Part shown: in pieces, positions 15,801-30,800 of the stretch
Position numbering within the stretch: position 1 is the stretch's first letter
How the letters are laid out: each line of letters opens with the position of its first letter
Assembly: GCF_958295425.1 (NCBI RefSeq)
Contig: NC_081149.1
Span: 21,176,972-21,240,971, forward strand
Direction of reading: 5' to 3'
Source of the DNA: Solea solea
Lineage: Eukaryota; Chordata; Actinopteri; Pleuronectiformes; Soleidae
Length of the DNA stretch: 64,000 bases
Translations under genes and position numbers: made by a program
Notes under the pieces: generated by a model
Database searches by the model: none
What the model was told of the DNA's origin: nothing
The model's input: the letters and a program-made list of their open reading frames with translations, nothing else

Positions 15801-18800
15801 AATGCATACATAATTCTAATTGAGAAAACAGGTCATAAATGAGTTTTCACGCATTCATAAAGGACACATTTTCTTTATTATAATTGTATAATTGTTTATA
15901 ATTGTGAGGTGTTAATGCAAATATCTGTCTGGTGGATCCTGTCAGTGAACTGAAAATTTAAACATTTGGTCAAACGGTGATAACAGTCATGATGCCAGTG
16001 ACTACGGTGGCCTCATACAGGTTTGTATATCTATAAAAGGTTGCAGTTTGAAAACAGACAAGCCTAACTGCTTAAACGTAAAGGTAAGCAAATCAGGAAA
16101 AAAAACAGAAGCAGCTTCAGTGTAAAGTATAAAACTCACTGTCAAGGTGATGCTCCAAAAACATGCATTGTGTCGCATAATAGTGAACCTAAACGTACTA
16201 TCCCAGTGTTTTGTGCTGATAAATATTTTTGCCAAAACAACAAAAGCAACCGTTACATCTACTTTCATCAGAAATAAAACTAAAAACCGGAATATTGATT
16301 TGATGAAATGTAGTATGACAAGAAAAGCTGGCAGTCCACCTGATTAGTTTCAATTATTGACTTGTTGCCTTGGGCATTTGATAAATCAAGTGGAGTGACG
16401 TTAAGAAGAAACATAAGCTTTACATTGATACTGCAAGTGGTTAAACAATTTTCTGCAAATATGAATGAGTAGTGGCTTTGCATAAATCCAGAAGAAAGGG
16501 AGTTGGTGGCTTTATGGAATTAAAACGTCCCTTTCTTAGAGGGACATTAAATACATGTGAATTTAAACAGGACTGCCATCCAATTACCTTCATTGTAGCA
16601 ATATGATTCCTTAAGTGCATTTTAGAGATTTGTGTGTGTGTCTGTGTGCGTAGGAGAGTGGTCTAGATTGTGACTAAATCATGCAACAGATTATTGTCAT
16701 AATGATGGCAGGTGGGTATTTCTCATTCTCTGTCTCCCGCCTCCACTCTTTTAACTTCCTATTAACTCTATCTCTTCTTCCTTTTCCTTCCTCTTTACTC
16801 AGTACCTTTACAACACTGAATTGTCAAACAATTTCTTTTTATCCATAGCAGAACATGTCTTACAGTACAGTGTGTGTCTTCTTTTTTGTTTTTATTTCCT
16901 TTCCGCTCTGATGTATTTTAAAATTTAGTTTGACTAGTGTTATATGCAGTAAATTCTGCTCTCTCTCTCTCCATGCCTCTAGCCTCCTCCGGGTTCTTCA
17001 GGCTGGCTCTCGAACACAAAGGTCTTCTCTGTGCAGGAAACAGGTACACAGTTCAGGGGACACAAAAATGTATGTTAATCCACAGCTTTTGACAAAATGT
17101 GTGTGTCTGCATGTGTGTATTGTACAATAATATTAATAGACAAATACATCTGATCGACATTACATAAAGAGAGTTGGTAAAACAGTTCAAGGAAAGGATT
17201 GGACTCCTTTTCCACCTCAAGGTGTAACTGTCAGTTTTTACAGCTTGAGCTCAAATCTTGTCCTGACTGTCCTCTGTGTCAGGACAAGATCTGTCTCAGA
17301 TCTGTCTCTCAGCAACAGAACTGTAGCTTCAAAGCATACAGAGTTTGTTTGCATGTGTCAAGTTTCTGCTGCCTAGTGTGGGCTATGTGACAAATGTGCT
17401 TTTGTTGGTGCACATTTTGTGTTCCTGTGTGTTAGTGTGGTCATAAGTGTGGTTGAGTCTGTGCCGTGTCACTCACAGTTCACTTTTCACTATGTATGGG
17501 AACTTGCATACACTTTGTCGTGGTTTCAGATGTCCTTGTGTAATTCCGTTTTTTTTCTGAGTAGCTACTGTCTTTGTAATCATGTTCATTTGGTGTGTGT
17601 TCCTTTTTGCACCATTCTTTCAGGAACCCAGAACTGAATGCATCGTGCTGTGGTTTTCTACAGAAACTCAGTATGTGTCTACTTTCCCAGTCAGACCCCG
17701 CTTCTGGCTCCAAAAAGCATGGTATGCAAATATGCACACACGCTTGTACCACACTCAGAGCTACATGTAGCACTAAAAAAAAACCCTGTTGCTCCAGTCA
17801 GGGGTCCAACACTCATTAAGTTTTTGTTCACCCTGTGCAGCACTTCCTCTTTTCTCTGTATATCACCTTCTTGTCATCCCTAATCAAGAAGCTCTCTGTG
17901 TTTCACCCTGATCAAAGGAAGGTTTCAGAAAGAGTCAGCTTGGCTCACACATTTAATGGTCTATTTAAGAAAAGTGTCTGTAAAGACAGTATATCAAATC
18001 TCTAGCTTGCTTTGCAGAAGGGAAGAAAGGGATTCTGATGTGTTTCCATAAATTACATAAAATATGTTTAGGTGAGTGAAGTTGTAAATGAGCAAAACCA
18101 AATATATAAATTATTTAACATCCCTGTCCCTGACCCTCTGTCCCTTTCTTCATTACTGTGAGATTACTTATATATATAGTAAAATATATTTTTTCTCAGT
18201 CCTCTGTTTAAAGTGCACTTTGTCATCTCTGACATCTTTCAACTCCACCCCCACCCACAAGCTTGCTTATAAATGATGGCTGGATTGTGTTTGTTCCATT
18301 CTCTTTCCCCCTGATTTCTATTTCTATTCAATACCATTTATTTTTTCCTGTTACTCCACAGTGGCGACTCCAGACCCCCGTGCCCGTGTGTCTTGCCATG
18401 GGTCTTTAGCCTTCTGCCAGCTGGTCACCTACCCTTTGGGTTCCTGATCATATTTATCACTCCCCTGTTTTAACTTATAAACCCCCCCCCCCCCCCCCCC
18501 CTCACTTTCTGATGTGTAGTCTCACTCCCCACAGACCCTGCTTTGGCTTTATAGCTTCAGTGTCCATGTCTTGTGCCTTCTTTCTTTCTTTTCAGTGTTG
18601 TTCTCCAGCATACCTGTGATTCCCACATACTTTCTACTATATATGGTTTCCTGCAAAATATTGCATTCCTTATTCATGTGTTGTTCTCTTTTAGTCCTAT
18701 CTTAATTGCATCTCATGTGCTTTACTCAATCTTTGCCCCTCTTGACCGTCTTGCTCTTCTCAGCTCTTTAAAGAACCAAAGATGGTTTTCTACATTATGG

Positions 18801-21800
18801 ATTTCTAATTTCAAAAAGTCTTACTCTTTCATCTGTTTTATAAAAATAATTATCAATACTCTGCTATAGCTTTCCTTTGTCTTTCTGTCTCTTTTCTCAT
18901 CTTATTTCATATTGTTAATACAGTGGATCTATGTCATTGCCTTTGGCCCCCAGACTAAATCATACTGTTTGAAGCCCTGCTCAGCGCTGTCTCAATGATC
19001 CCTGCTATTAATCATGTTCATCTCTTCTTTGGAGCTTCACTCTCTTCAGCACTTGTCTCCTCCATTATTCTGTATGCCGCCTTCATCTTGTCTTTCTTTT
19101 CTGTAGGGACCTCTTTTTTTCATAAAAAAAGCTCTTAATCTTTGCTGGAGCACATAGTATGACTTTTTAAAATAATGATATAAAAATGTAATATACTGTA
19201 AGTATCCATGACAACAATAGCTTGTTGCATGACAGATATTAGCTATATGCTTGGATGTAGTGTAGATAATAAAATGTATGAAATCAGCATATCACTACAC
19301 ATTTTTGATTATTTTTTCATAAACCACAGCTCTTTAGTAGTAAACATTTAATTTGTTAGTATTAGTTTTTTGTTGTGTTTTTCTTTATTCTATCCATCTC
19401 TCTCCTTCCCCTCTCTCTTATTCTTTCTCGTGGCTTTGTTCTGTTCCTGCTGTAGGCATTGTTTATTAAACTCAGTTTCTGTCATTTCTTTTGTGTATTT
19501 CCTTGTACATCCCACAGATGTTGAAGAGGTGGAAAATGTTCTGCTATACAACCTTCCCTCTCTGTGTTGTCGTCTGTCTGACTGGCCTTCACTGCTGTAC
19601 GAGGCCTCAGGACGCCAGCTGTGTGAATATAAAGGTCCAAGGGCCACTCAGTACTGTCTGGTGATAATGCTTCACCTTGCCTTACAGCAAGGAGACAGGT
19701 AATATGGTGTTGGCACTTCGATGTACTTGTGTCAAAGACAATCTTCAAGCTTTGAGCTGCTAAGTGGTGGTGAAAATGAACTAATGAGCTAAATAAAAAG
19801 TGTCAAAAACTGCAGCACAATAATGTCCAAACAATTATTCCAAAGACACTGTGAGGAGTGTATATGAAACAAAGGATCTAGTGTCATGTCACAGCATCAG
19901 GAGTTCTCTATATCATGAAACCATTTGCTTCTGCATGTCACCGTAGCTCAGTTCCTACTCTGACAGCACTCTCTGGCCCAACGACGTTGTTCTTTAGTAG
20001 ATATTTTATGACCCCAGAGATACTAAAGCTTCCTTGGAAGGTTTTATTTGTCCTTCAAGGGGAATCATAGCTGTGCATTAACCTTGAGGAATAGGATGAA
20101 AGTTTCTCCTTGCCACTATTTGGTCTCATCAAGATTAATGATAACTGTGCTCAAAGATTTACAGCGTTGAAGGACTCAGCAGATATGAACTCAAGGATAA
20201 GACCTTTTCATTGGAGGTGTGACTGTGAAATAACAAGACTGGCCTTATATAAGTCAGAGAAGCATGAGGCTCATGATTTACTGTGTGCGTGTCCGTGCCT
20301 TGGAATACATTCTAACTGAATGTGTTTGTGCACAGTATGTGTGCATTTGTGCGTGGGAGAGAGCATATTGAGTTTACGACATCAACATGCACCTATAACA
20401 CTTTGCTTTGGCACTCAGAGTTTGTATGGTTGTCCACATCATTACCCTCACATTGAATGGGTTTTCTACTTGTAAATGTGCAATGACATTGACTGTATGT
20501 TTGTTTAAAATATGCTGATGTCATGATCTGTGTTGTGTTCAGGCTCCTACCAGACCAGACTGTGTTCTCCAGTGTTATGTGGTTGTTGCATTCAGTGCAG
20601 GACCAGGGCAGCTGTGATCTGCCTCGCTCAGTGCTCCGCTCTGCCCTCTACCTGCTTGCAGTGACACAGGACAAGAGCCAGAGTCTTGACAGGGTAACCG
20701 ATCACTTTGATAAACCTCCATATTTTGCAGAGCATGCCAAATATGAATTGCCATTACATACAACTGCTATTGAACTGCTTTACTCTTCATGCCTTATCGT
20801 TTATTTATACTAATGTGCACATTTACAGCAGTAAGGAGAGGTCTGTCTCAGTTGAAAATATTCAGTTTTATTTAGTTTCACTATAAATCCAAATAATGTT
20901 AACACTGTGGAAACACTTGTCAAGTCATGTCAAACAGTTTAAGATATGTGTATCTACATGCCACATTAGGATGTCAGAATTTTATTAAGATCAAGGTGTT
21001 AAAACTAAATTCTCTGCACAGAGAAAGAGGACATTATGCACTGGTATTACACTTTTGTAAAGTTAAAAATGTAGGCCATGGAAGGCTGAAAATCAAAGCT
21101 ACACATCTCATATTCTTCTTGTGATTCAAAATCAATATTGCGCTGTAGAATTATGGATCAACTTTTTTAAAGGCTACAAAAAGAGAGTTTAAGATAGTCT
21201 AGTTTGGGTTGTAAGGAAAAAAAAATCTAAACCACAAATGTATTAACTTGTGTGTGAGAATTACTGCCCTGAATAAAATACTATTTAGTCTTTCTTTTAC
21301 AATCTACTTAAGGCTCCATTGAACTGCATCAGCAAGGCACTCTCCTCTTGCCAAAGCTTCTCTTCCCTTTACATTCACCATCCTGCACTCCTCCATTTCA
21401 TCTTTCGCTATCCGGAGCTAGCAGAGAAATTTGGGCCTTTAGTCCTGGAACTTTGGTTAAACAATCGAGCACAGCACACAGATGCAGAGCAGTCCATGGT
21501 AAGGAGGCAGTCATTTCACTTTGGTCTCAGATGATAAATGTCATTGAATATTTTACTGATTATTTGAATGCACTAATAAATGATTGGTGTTGCATGTGAT
21601 GCATTAGACATCAGAACTGATGAAAAGATGGTTGGTATTCCTTCCTGGGCTTAGGCAGTCATGCAGGGGGAGAAGAGAGAAGATCATGAAGAGGAGACTC
21701 ACAATCAGGAGGCTGACACTGAAACTGAGGAGCTTGTCACTCTGATAGAGAAGCATCCAGCTGTCATACTGATCCTCCTGGTGAGAATCAGATATATACA

Positions 21801-24800
21801 GAATCAGACAAGGCCAACATGTTACATCCAAATATACAGTACTGTATCAGACTTGCTTTCCATGGAAAACACAATATCTTGCATTGTGTGCCTGGTTGGC
21901 TTTAGAATAAAGCCTAGGACTAATTGTTGTAAAGTTTCAAGTGTCTGTCTTTGTATTTCACTCTCTGTATCACTACAGGACATGCTTTGCACCAGGGAGG
22001 CCCCTCTAGCAGAGCGAGCCCTTGGGGTACTAGAGGTGCAATTATGTGGTAAAAGAGAGTATGAAGTGGATTTGTGTTCCAGACTTAGACCAGCCCTTCT
22101 TCAGGCACTGCAGAGGTTCAGTGTGGAGAATGTCGGCCATGTGCTCGGAGAGGGGCACACCAAACAGTGTAAGAGACAATGACCTCAATGAATATTTTAC
22201 AGAATAATTTTCAAATTTCTTGTCCTTAAGAATCTAAAAATGCATTCAAGGTTCAAGGCAACTACCCCGAGGTTTAAATTATTTTTTTGCTGTAACGAGT
22301 TGTACTATGATGTGAGGCTCAATGAAATTTCATACTTTTTGAAATTCTAAACAATTAGTTTATAGCTATAGTGAGTATTTTTATCAACTTGTTAACCATG
22401 TAGAGGTAGAGTGTTTGATGGTTTGATTTCCACTTCTACTTATTAACCATAATAAAAACAAATAAATCATGCAGCATAAAGTCCTTGTGACATCACTTAT
22501 CTGCACTGCAGCAATGAAACACTAATGGGTTCCTTCATTTGAAGTTAATGTGCATTAATCAGGGACTTTTAAACACATTATGTATGATCACAGTGTTTGA
22601 TAACAATCGGTCAGTGTCCTGAACCAGACCCTCTCTATTTGCGTTCACATTGGGCTGAATCACGTACCACATCAATAGTACTGTGCCTACTGTATTAATT
22701 GTAATTTAATCATACTGATCGAAGTGATATCACTCTACAAGGAATCTCCCCTGTCAGTTGGTTGTCTGCAAAGTGTACTGAAAAGTTCTAAACTTCAGAG
22801 ATACTTTTTTCCCAACTTTATTTATAATTTTTCCATATCAAAAGTATTTATACAAGCATTTATTACACAAGTTGTCAACCCTGCCCCCCACCCCCCACCC
22901 CCCATCCAGGTGGCATCCCCACAAATATATTCACACTGTACAAACTACTAACCCGGTAACACAACATGGAAAAGGAAAACACAAAAACAAATAAATATAA
23001 ACAAATACAAAAACACACACCAACAAAAATGACTTAAACGATCTATAGCGACGAGTATGGTCGTAACACCAACAATTCGGACTTCTGGTACAGGAATAAA
23101 AAAAAAAAATAAAGAGTAAAAAATAGTGCAACATCAGAATCTGGGTATCAAGAAGACCAGGGCCACTACCCAAGCAAAATAAAATAAAAATAAATGAATA
23201 AAAACAAGAGGTCACGTAAAAGGCAAGTTCCTGACATGGGTCATGAATTGTGACCAAGTTTTGTCATATTTACCCTCCAACCCCTTTACTGTATACCTAA
23301 TTTTTTCTATCAGAGATACTTTTACATAGTTAAATAACACCTTCGTAGGTTTCTGTCACAGATGCCTTCACATACCACATCAGCTAAAGTGCAAGTAATT
23401 TAGCTTTTAGCAGTCAGATTATTCTCATCATGCTCATTTTCTGCCTTCCACTTAACTACCCATTGCTAAATCAGTGACAATTAGTGTGATGCACTTCCTG
23501 TGCATCGTTGCTCTGCCTTTAAGCCTGTGCTTTGAACACAGAATAATCATTTTAAGCCGCAGCATAAACAGATATTTTGACATATTTTTTTATTTTTAAT
23601 TAGTTAGCAAACAATTCTGTAGATTTACCCGTTTTTTTTAAAAAAAGGAAAACATACTTTGGCGGACTAACTTTGCAAAAGAAATAACACTTAGGCATAG
23701 ATTTTTGACAGCATTCATAACTCATCATGTGTCAACAGATTTGATATGACATGTCTCATTAAAACAGGTACAGTTGAGGTAAATATCACCAGTTACTCTC
23801 CTGGGTTTACTTTTAATGATGTGGCTGACATTGTTTTTCTCCAGGATGTTTTTCTGCCTAAGTTATACAGTACATATTAAGACTTTGTAAAGCAAATGGA
23901 AGGTTTAATGAAAATGTCTGCTCCTGTACAAGCTCATACAAATATAAATACATACACACTCCTGGGTTTACCCTATAATGTAAGATGTAAGAAAACATAT
24001 CCACCCTGGCAGTCTGTTTTCAGTTATTTAATTAAATCTCAGTCTTATAAACTGCCAGCAGTTGCATCCACATCTGGGCTATGTTCTCTCAAATGCTCAT
24101 CTTCTTTTTGATTAAGAAAAGCTATTTTGGTGAAATGCATCTCCAAAGAATTCTGACATTCCATATATCAAACAGATTTGATGAAACCAAGACAAGTTTA
24201 CAAGGTTCATAAGGTCTAATATACTGGTCGATCATGTCTCATTAAAGAAAGAATCGTATTCTGCAGACATGAAGAACAGCCCTGCTCAATGTTGTCAGCT
24301 GTCTTGAAAAAGAACAACACCCCCTTGTCATTAGATTGCAATTTATCACAGTTTTGCTTGAATCCATTTGCCAAAAGCTTAGACAATTTAGTGAAACAAT
24401 AGGACAAAAATCATCATGTCATCACAGAACAAATGCTTCTTGAAAATAACAAAGTTTCATTCTTGTTAAATCAAAAAAAACATCTTGTCCAAATGAAGCA
24501 GTGTATGAGCACTTCAAGGTTTACAGGTTCCATTTTGTGCTATAAAATGCTTTTGGCTGAGCAGCCAGATATTTTGTGTGTTTGCTCGACCAGGTTAATG
24601 AGTACAGCTAAAGGACACATGCCCCTGTGCCAGCTGGGTATTCACAAACTGTTGCAGTGGTGTTAGTCTCTGCATGTTCTCTCCTTATCCCCTGCCCTGT
24701 GGAAATACACACTGTTAATCAACACATGCATACATTCAGCCCACTGTAATTTGCATTAATATATGCTTTATATTAGCATCTAATGCAGGAGAATCCCAAG

Positions 24801-27800
24801 AGGGGATATTTAAATGCTATGCACATCAGTGGTAGATGATTATTCTCCCTGATCTTCCTCCAACGAGTACCATACCCTGCTTTTTGTCATCTTGCAGCTC
24901 ATCTCCTACTTTACATTCCCTCTCTACTTTCTCTCTAGGGTTTCATTCACCCTTAACCCTCTTTGGAATCAGACTCAGACTATTCATATAGAAGTTTTAA
25001 TGTGTTTTTTTTTTTTTTCTGCACCTGACAGCAGCCATTAGGGTGTTATGTTTGTGACGTGTTACTGACTGGTAATAGGGAGAATGGAGCCTCATTTATT
25101 CCCACTCTGCATCTCAACCTCTGTCATTGCACTGTGCAAGTCTGGTGAGCTGGTTGGGACACTGTGAGCCATGTGTCACATAGTTATGTCAATGACGCAA
25201 ACTTCCAGAATCAGGCCCAGCTAGTTTAAGAGTAACACTGAACTGAAGTCAAATCAAACATCAAAAGGTTGCTGTCATCGTGGCTGAGCCCAGCGGAAAT
25301 GTTGTTGTGTTGCTACAAATTAGATACAAACATTACTTTTACTTACTGACTCATAGGTGAACTGATTAGAATTTAATGGTATTTTTTTATTGGCAGGGTA
25401 ACAATGACCACATGTTTTTCAGATTATTGAAATGCCCCAGTGATGATTAAGCTCATCACTAGGGAAAAAACATCTGGCACAAACATTTATTTGAATTCAA
25501 GAATGACCTGAAACTCCATTGTACGTAACATTAATCAAAACTGATCTTTGCTTCATCCTGTAGATGACTGTTTTTCCCGGCTCTTATTTACCAACCAGTA
25601 GCAGTCAATGCATGATATTGTCATGTGAATAATAGATTTGTTTGAAAAAGGGTTTATGCAACGTCCTCGATTTTGGCTCCTCTGAAAACTACAACAGGAA
25701 CATTAGGTTTTCAGTTCAAGTAATGAATTAAGGTGGAATATTAATTCAGGAGTTTCAGTGTTTTACTCACCCTCTTGTCTCTCACTCTAATCCCACTTCA
25801 CTGTTATGAGGTTGATCTCTCACTCACTGCCTTGCTTCTTTTTCAAGTTTTCATTTACAGTTGTGCCTTTCTATCTGTCTTTGTTTCGCAGTGAACTCCC
25901 TCCCTCTGGTGCTGAAGTTGCTTTGTGTGACACAGGCCAGTGACCCGCCTTTATCTTCCTCCTACAGTAAGATGGACGGAGTGCTCTTCAAGCTGCTCTA
26001 CCATGGTGAGGTCAAAAAGTGCTGCAGGCATGGTATACAAGGAGCAGGAAAACATCCGTCTCCACAACCCCCATCTATTAGTATACTTACACAAACACAC
26101 AACTTCTACACATTTATGTTTCTTTTTCTCTGTCTACTTGACAGCCTGATCTACACTATACAGCAAAAAGCTTGCTAGATTACAGTATACTAAGGGAAAT
26201 TGGATTATCACAAATCAATGAGTTTGGCAACACCCCTGAAAAACATACTTAATGTTTGTCGACCATTTTGCAAATGCCGAGATATGTCATGCTAACGAAA
26301 TCTGACATTTTTGTCCTCTCTTGTTATTTTTGGCTGTCTGTCACACTGTCTTTGGATGGAATGTGTCTCAAAACAACAAAGGCCTGCAACAATTATTCTA
26401 TTAATTGATTTCTAAATGAATTCTCAACTATTTTTATAGGAGAGGATTCATTTTTAGACGTTTGTTTTAATAAGTAAAACAAGCTGTCTGATTTTAAAGC
26501 TTCTTCAGCTTCAATTCCATTTGACAAAGAGCTCATCATGTGGGAAACACCAATCAACATTTTTCAACATTTTATGGACTGAACCAATACAAATCGACAG
26601 ATGAATTAATTATGAAAATAATTGTTAGTTGCAGCTCTAAAACAACATGAATGATAAAATAGAAACACCTGAACTCTGTGTGTGTATCTGTGTGTGTGTG
26701 TTTGCCAGTAAGTAATATAGCAGGAAGGTTGAGGCCCACCAACACTAAGAGCCTGCTGCCTGCCCTCAATTACCTGTATTGCTGCCTGAGTCTGTGCCCC
26801 TCACACTGCACTGACAGAGGTAAGACATCCTGTTCCTCTCTTTCCAACTGTCTTGATTTCTATTCACATATTTTCCTTAATCTCTTTATTCTCCTGACAC
26901 CGCATCTTTTCACACACTGAACCTTATCATCCTCATGGTCCTTCTCTCCTTCTGCCCTGTTGCATCTGAGGTGGAAGTCTGACCTCGGCCAAGAAGGAAA
27001 TAATAAGCACACAAACTGACACTTGCTGTACACCTTCATAGTTCACAGACTATTGCTTAGGCCTGGACATTGTCTTAGTCTTCGGGTGACTAGCTCTTAC
27101 TTGCTAAAACTTGCTAATATGTGGATTATTGGGCTTCAAATGTCGTACCGTGAACTAGGCTTCAGAGTCTAAAGACAGATATCTACACTTTTGTATATAC
27201 AGTCCCTTTGTCAAGATTTGTCACATTGCGAAACCTACATATTGTGTGTTCTAAGATAAAACTTAAACAGTGACATGTGGAGACTCATCTCACATACACT
27301 CTGAGCACAGTTTATTTTAAAAGTTTGGTCAAACGTCTCTGATCAGGAGTAAACAAGTCAGTTCTGATTCTTACATGGTCAACACGAAATTGGAATCAGT
27401 TGGCCTAAAATATAAAAGACATAGCTCAAATAAGGAACAAGAATCATCAAGATGGATTAAAACATGTTACACTGCCTTTTACTAACAGTAAAGAGTAAAT
27501 CATGTGACATATTGACTGGGACTTTATATCACACTCAATAATTTGCCTGCACAAATTCCAAGGACAAAAAAAGCTCATAGGCTCCTGAGCTCCTGTGTTG
27601 TTAATAAGTCTTGTGGCGAGAGAGCAGCGTGCCATTAAAAGCAAAGCTAATTATCCCCACAGCATTCTTTTACTGCTCCTGTTGCAGCCTACCTTCATTC
27701 ACCATCTGCTTCTCTGTCACTAGGGGTGAGTTTTTTAGTTATTTTAACGTTGGGCTACACCGCTGACGATAGATGCACAATAGTAGTGTAATCATACGTG

Positions 27801-30800
27801 TAGTTAAATGCTGGGGATTGGTTGGTTGTCCATGTAGGGTGTATAACTGCAATGTTGTATCTACTTGAATTCTATTTGAATTTTACTGGTGCAATAACAC
27901 AGTATAGGCTCAATTAAATGTATGTGTTCATCGAGTCCTCACTTGATTAAGGCTGAGGCAGTGAAAGTGAGAAGGTGATTTTGAGTGCACTTGTATGAAT
28001 ATGTAAGACACATGTTGAATTATATAGTATCTGGGAAATAAGGGTATTTCATGGAACATCAGGACATTTGGGTTGTTGCTCTTATTCTGTCACTCCAAAG
28101 TTTAGTTGAGTTTCCTCACTAAGCTAAATGGTACAAAAACATGTGTGTGTGTGTGTGTGTGTGAGAATGAAAGCGCATGTGTGTGTATTGCTTGTGTATT
28201 GTTTGTAGTGTGTGAAGTTTAACAAGCTTCCCACACATTCCAAATTTGACATATGTTGCAAAGTCCTCACAGGTGCCTCAGAAATGGGCAATAAATGTGA
28301 GTGGTTGTCTGTAGCATGTCGTCATATATAAATCCAGACAAACTGCTATTCACACACACACACAATGATACGTGAGTGTGAATCCTATCAAAGAGTGATG
28401 GCACAGTGCCTTCTCCTCCCCAGCTGTCTCCACGCTGCTATCCAACACTGGACTGATGGACCAGCTGCAGACAGTCCTTTCCTCCTGCTCCCCTACTCCT
28501 TGCCTTCCTCCGTCAGCCTTTCCTCCTTCATCCCTGCTGTGCTGCAGCAATTTACTCCTGTCCTCTCTCATTAAATTGCAACGTGTTCATTCTGCTCAGG
28601 TACACACCTCTCACCATAACTTCAGGATGAAACTTTCTATGGTCAAGGACAAGACACAAGCTTACAGTACAATAAAGTGTAGTTAGATGTGGGTGGAGAA
28701 TAAACCACCAATTTAATCTGTTCTGCATCTGTGGTGTAAAACAATGTATTTTCTTCCCTGCTGGCACTGCAGGCATAATATTTCTTGCAAAAAGTTTTTT
28801 TGGTCTTTGGATATTATTCTTCCTCTCCCCTTTCTTCCTTGTTATTTTTTTTTCTTTTTTTCCCCCATTGTTTAAGGTCCATAAGAGCATCAGTTGGCGT
28901 CTGGACACAGCTGTGCAGCAACTCCTTGTTCAGAAAAGAAACACAGATGATCTTTTGCTGGGTAACAAACTCTGAATTTTAGCTGATGATTATTTTTGAA
29001 AGACTCCTGTGCTTGCAGAGAGCAGATGCTAAAACAATACATCATGGTGATGTGTCTATAACCCAAGAATGCCTCAGTGGTCTTCCAGAATATTATGTGC
29101 ACAGCTTGTGTTTTTGTTGTTGTTATTGCTCTTCCTGTTTTGTGTATTCTATTGATTCTCTTCTCACTTCTCACTGCATCTTTTCTGTCCAAACACACAT
29201 CATATGTGAAACCAAATACTGCAATGATCTGTACCCTGTAAATCTCAGGGCTGACAATAAAAGAGGGAGGTTCACCACTGTTTAGTTTGCATTTACATAT
29301 ATTCCTCCATGTGTAAATTGACTGTCAGGGTTTTATTTAGGAAGGTAACCAAATGCTGTGCATGCATTTCACATGCTTTCATTATTTAAAGTGGCCCACA
29401 TCCCAAGGCACCACTGGCAGACAGATCATCCCTGCTGCTCCTGTGTCTCTGTCTGTCAGCTGGATAAGTGGCCTGTCAGGATCGTTGTGATGTATTGGCT
29501 CCCTCCCTTTGCCTGACTGTCGCTCTTTCATTCTCTCTCTTCACTCTTTCACTCACTCAGTCTCCTCTTTGTTTTTCTGTCTCAGATTTTATTATTATTT
29601 GCAATGCTCTGTCTCTCCTGGCCCTTTTTTGCTGCCACTAATTGAGTCCTCCCAACCCCAGAGACCTCTAATCTCAGTGTACATGGCATGAGTGCGATTC
29701 AAGTGTCTGAAAGTGCTCTCTGTTTATCCTGTTTTGTTTTAGCAGTCATTTAGGCCATGTCTATTCATCACTACTTTGATCCCTCAGTTTTGCTGTCCTG
29801 TTCAACCTTGTCTTTTACTGCCTCACACTCTCTATATTATGCCCTTGCATCTTGCCCCCCTTTTGTCAGGTATTAATCCAAAACATACACCCAGGGTCTT
29901 TCATGTACTCAGCCTCTGAAATGTTTTATATATTTAAAAAAAAATGTTTTATTCTTGCTCGTTCTCTCACTCCCCTTTGTTCCATTATATTCCTGTTTCT
30001 CCTCTGGCCTTACTTTCTACATGTTTGCTTTCTGCTCTTCTTTCCTATGTGTTAAGGTATTCTGTTGCCCCCAGATTTTAATTGACCTTCTCAATATCTC
30101 TTTCCAGTCAGCTACCTGAGGCTACTGCAGGCTCTACTTGATGCTGACCTGGTATCGGCAGTCGTATGTGTGAGCACTGGCCCTGGCTTGGTTGGGCCCA
30201 GACCACTTGGTGTCCAGGACGGAGCTTTGTACCCGCTGGGCTGCAGAGGCGCTCAGTTTCTCTCAAGTGCTCTCAGTGGACTTCTTTTACAGGTTGTAGT
30301 ACTTGTAAACTGTATATATACAGTATGTGTGTGTGTGTGTGTGTGTGTTGATGGTACAGATAGCTCAGTTAATTTTGCTGTTGAGCTGTCCTAAACATGA
30401 TATGGAATTGATATAGATACATTTGAATCTGCTACAGTGACTACCATTTCAACAGAACATTATATACTTTTTATTGCGTGAGACAAAAGTGACACAGAAC
30501 ACAATAAATTCTGTGCAGTGACAAAAGTTGGAGCGCTTCCAATTTTTCTTTTTTATATGGAGTGATGATTTAATATTGAACTGATTTAACTGTTACAATT
30601 AGGGAGACTCCATCTGTTAGCAAATTGTGTACTTTTCATGGGTTTCTAATGGTGACTTGGTAAACAACAACACATCATGGAAAAACAGAAGTGATATGCA
30701 CAACCACTCTCTAATGGAGCCATTTAATTATTATAGCTAAAATCAGAAAACACTCACTAATGATATGAATTGTTAACACATGCAATAACAATATGTTTCA

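Noticed and set aside
22931..23257. Minus-strand 108-codon open frame, very rich in Phe, Leu and Cys
   Set aside because: Composition follows an A-rich + strand tract. No recognisable domain.
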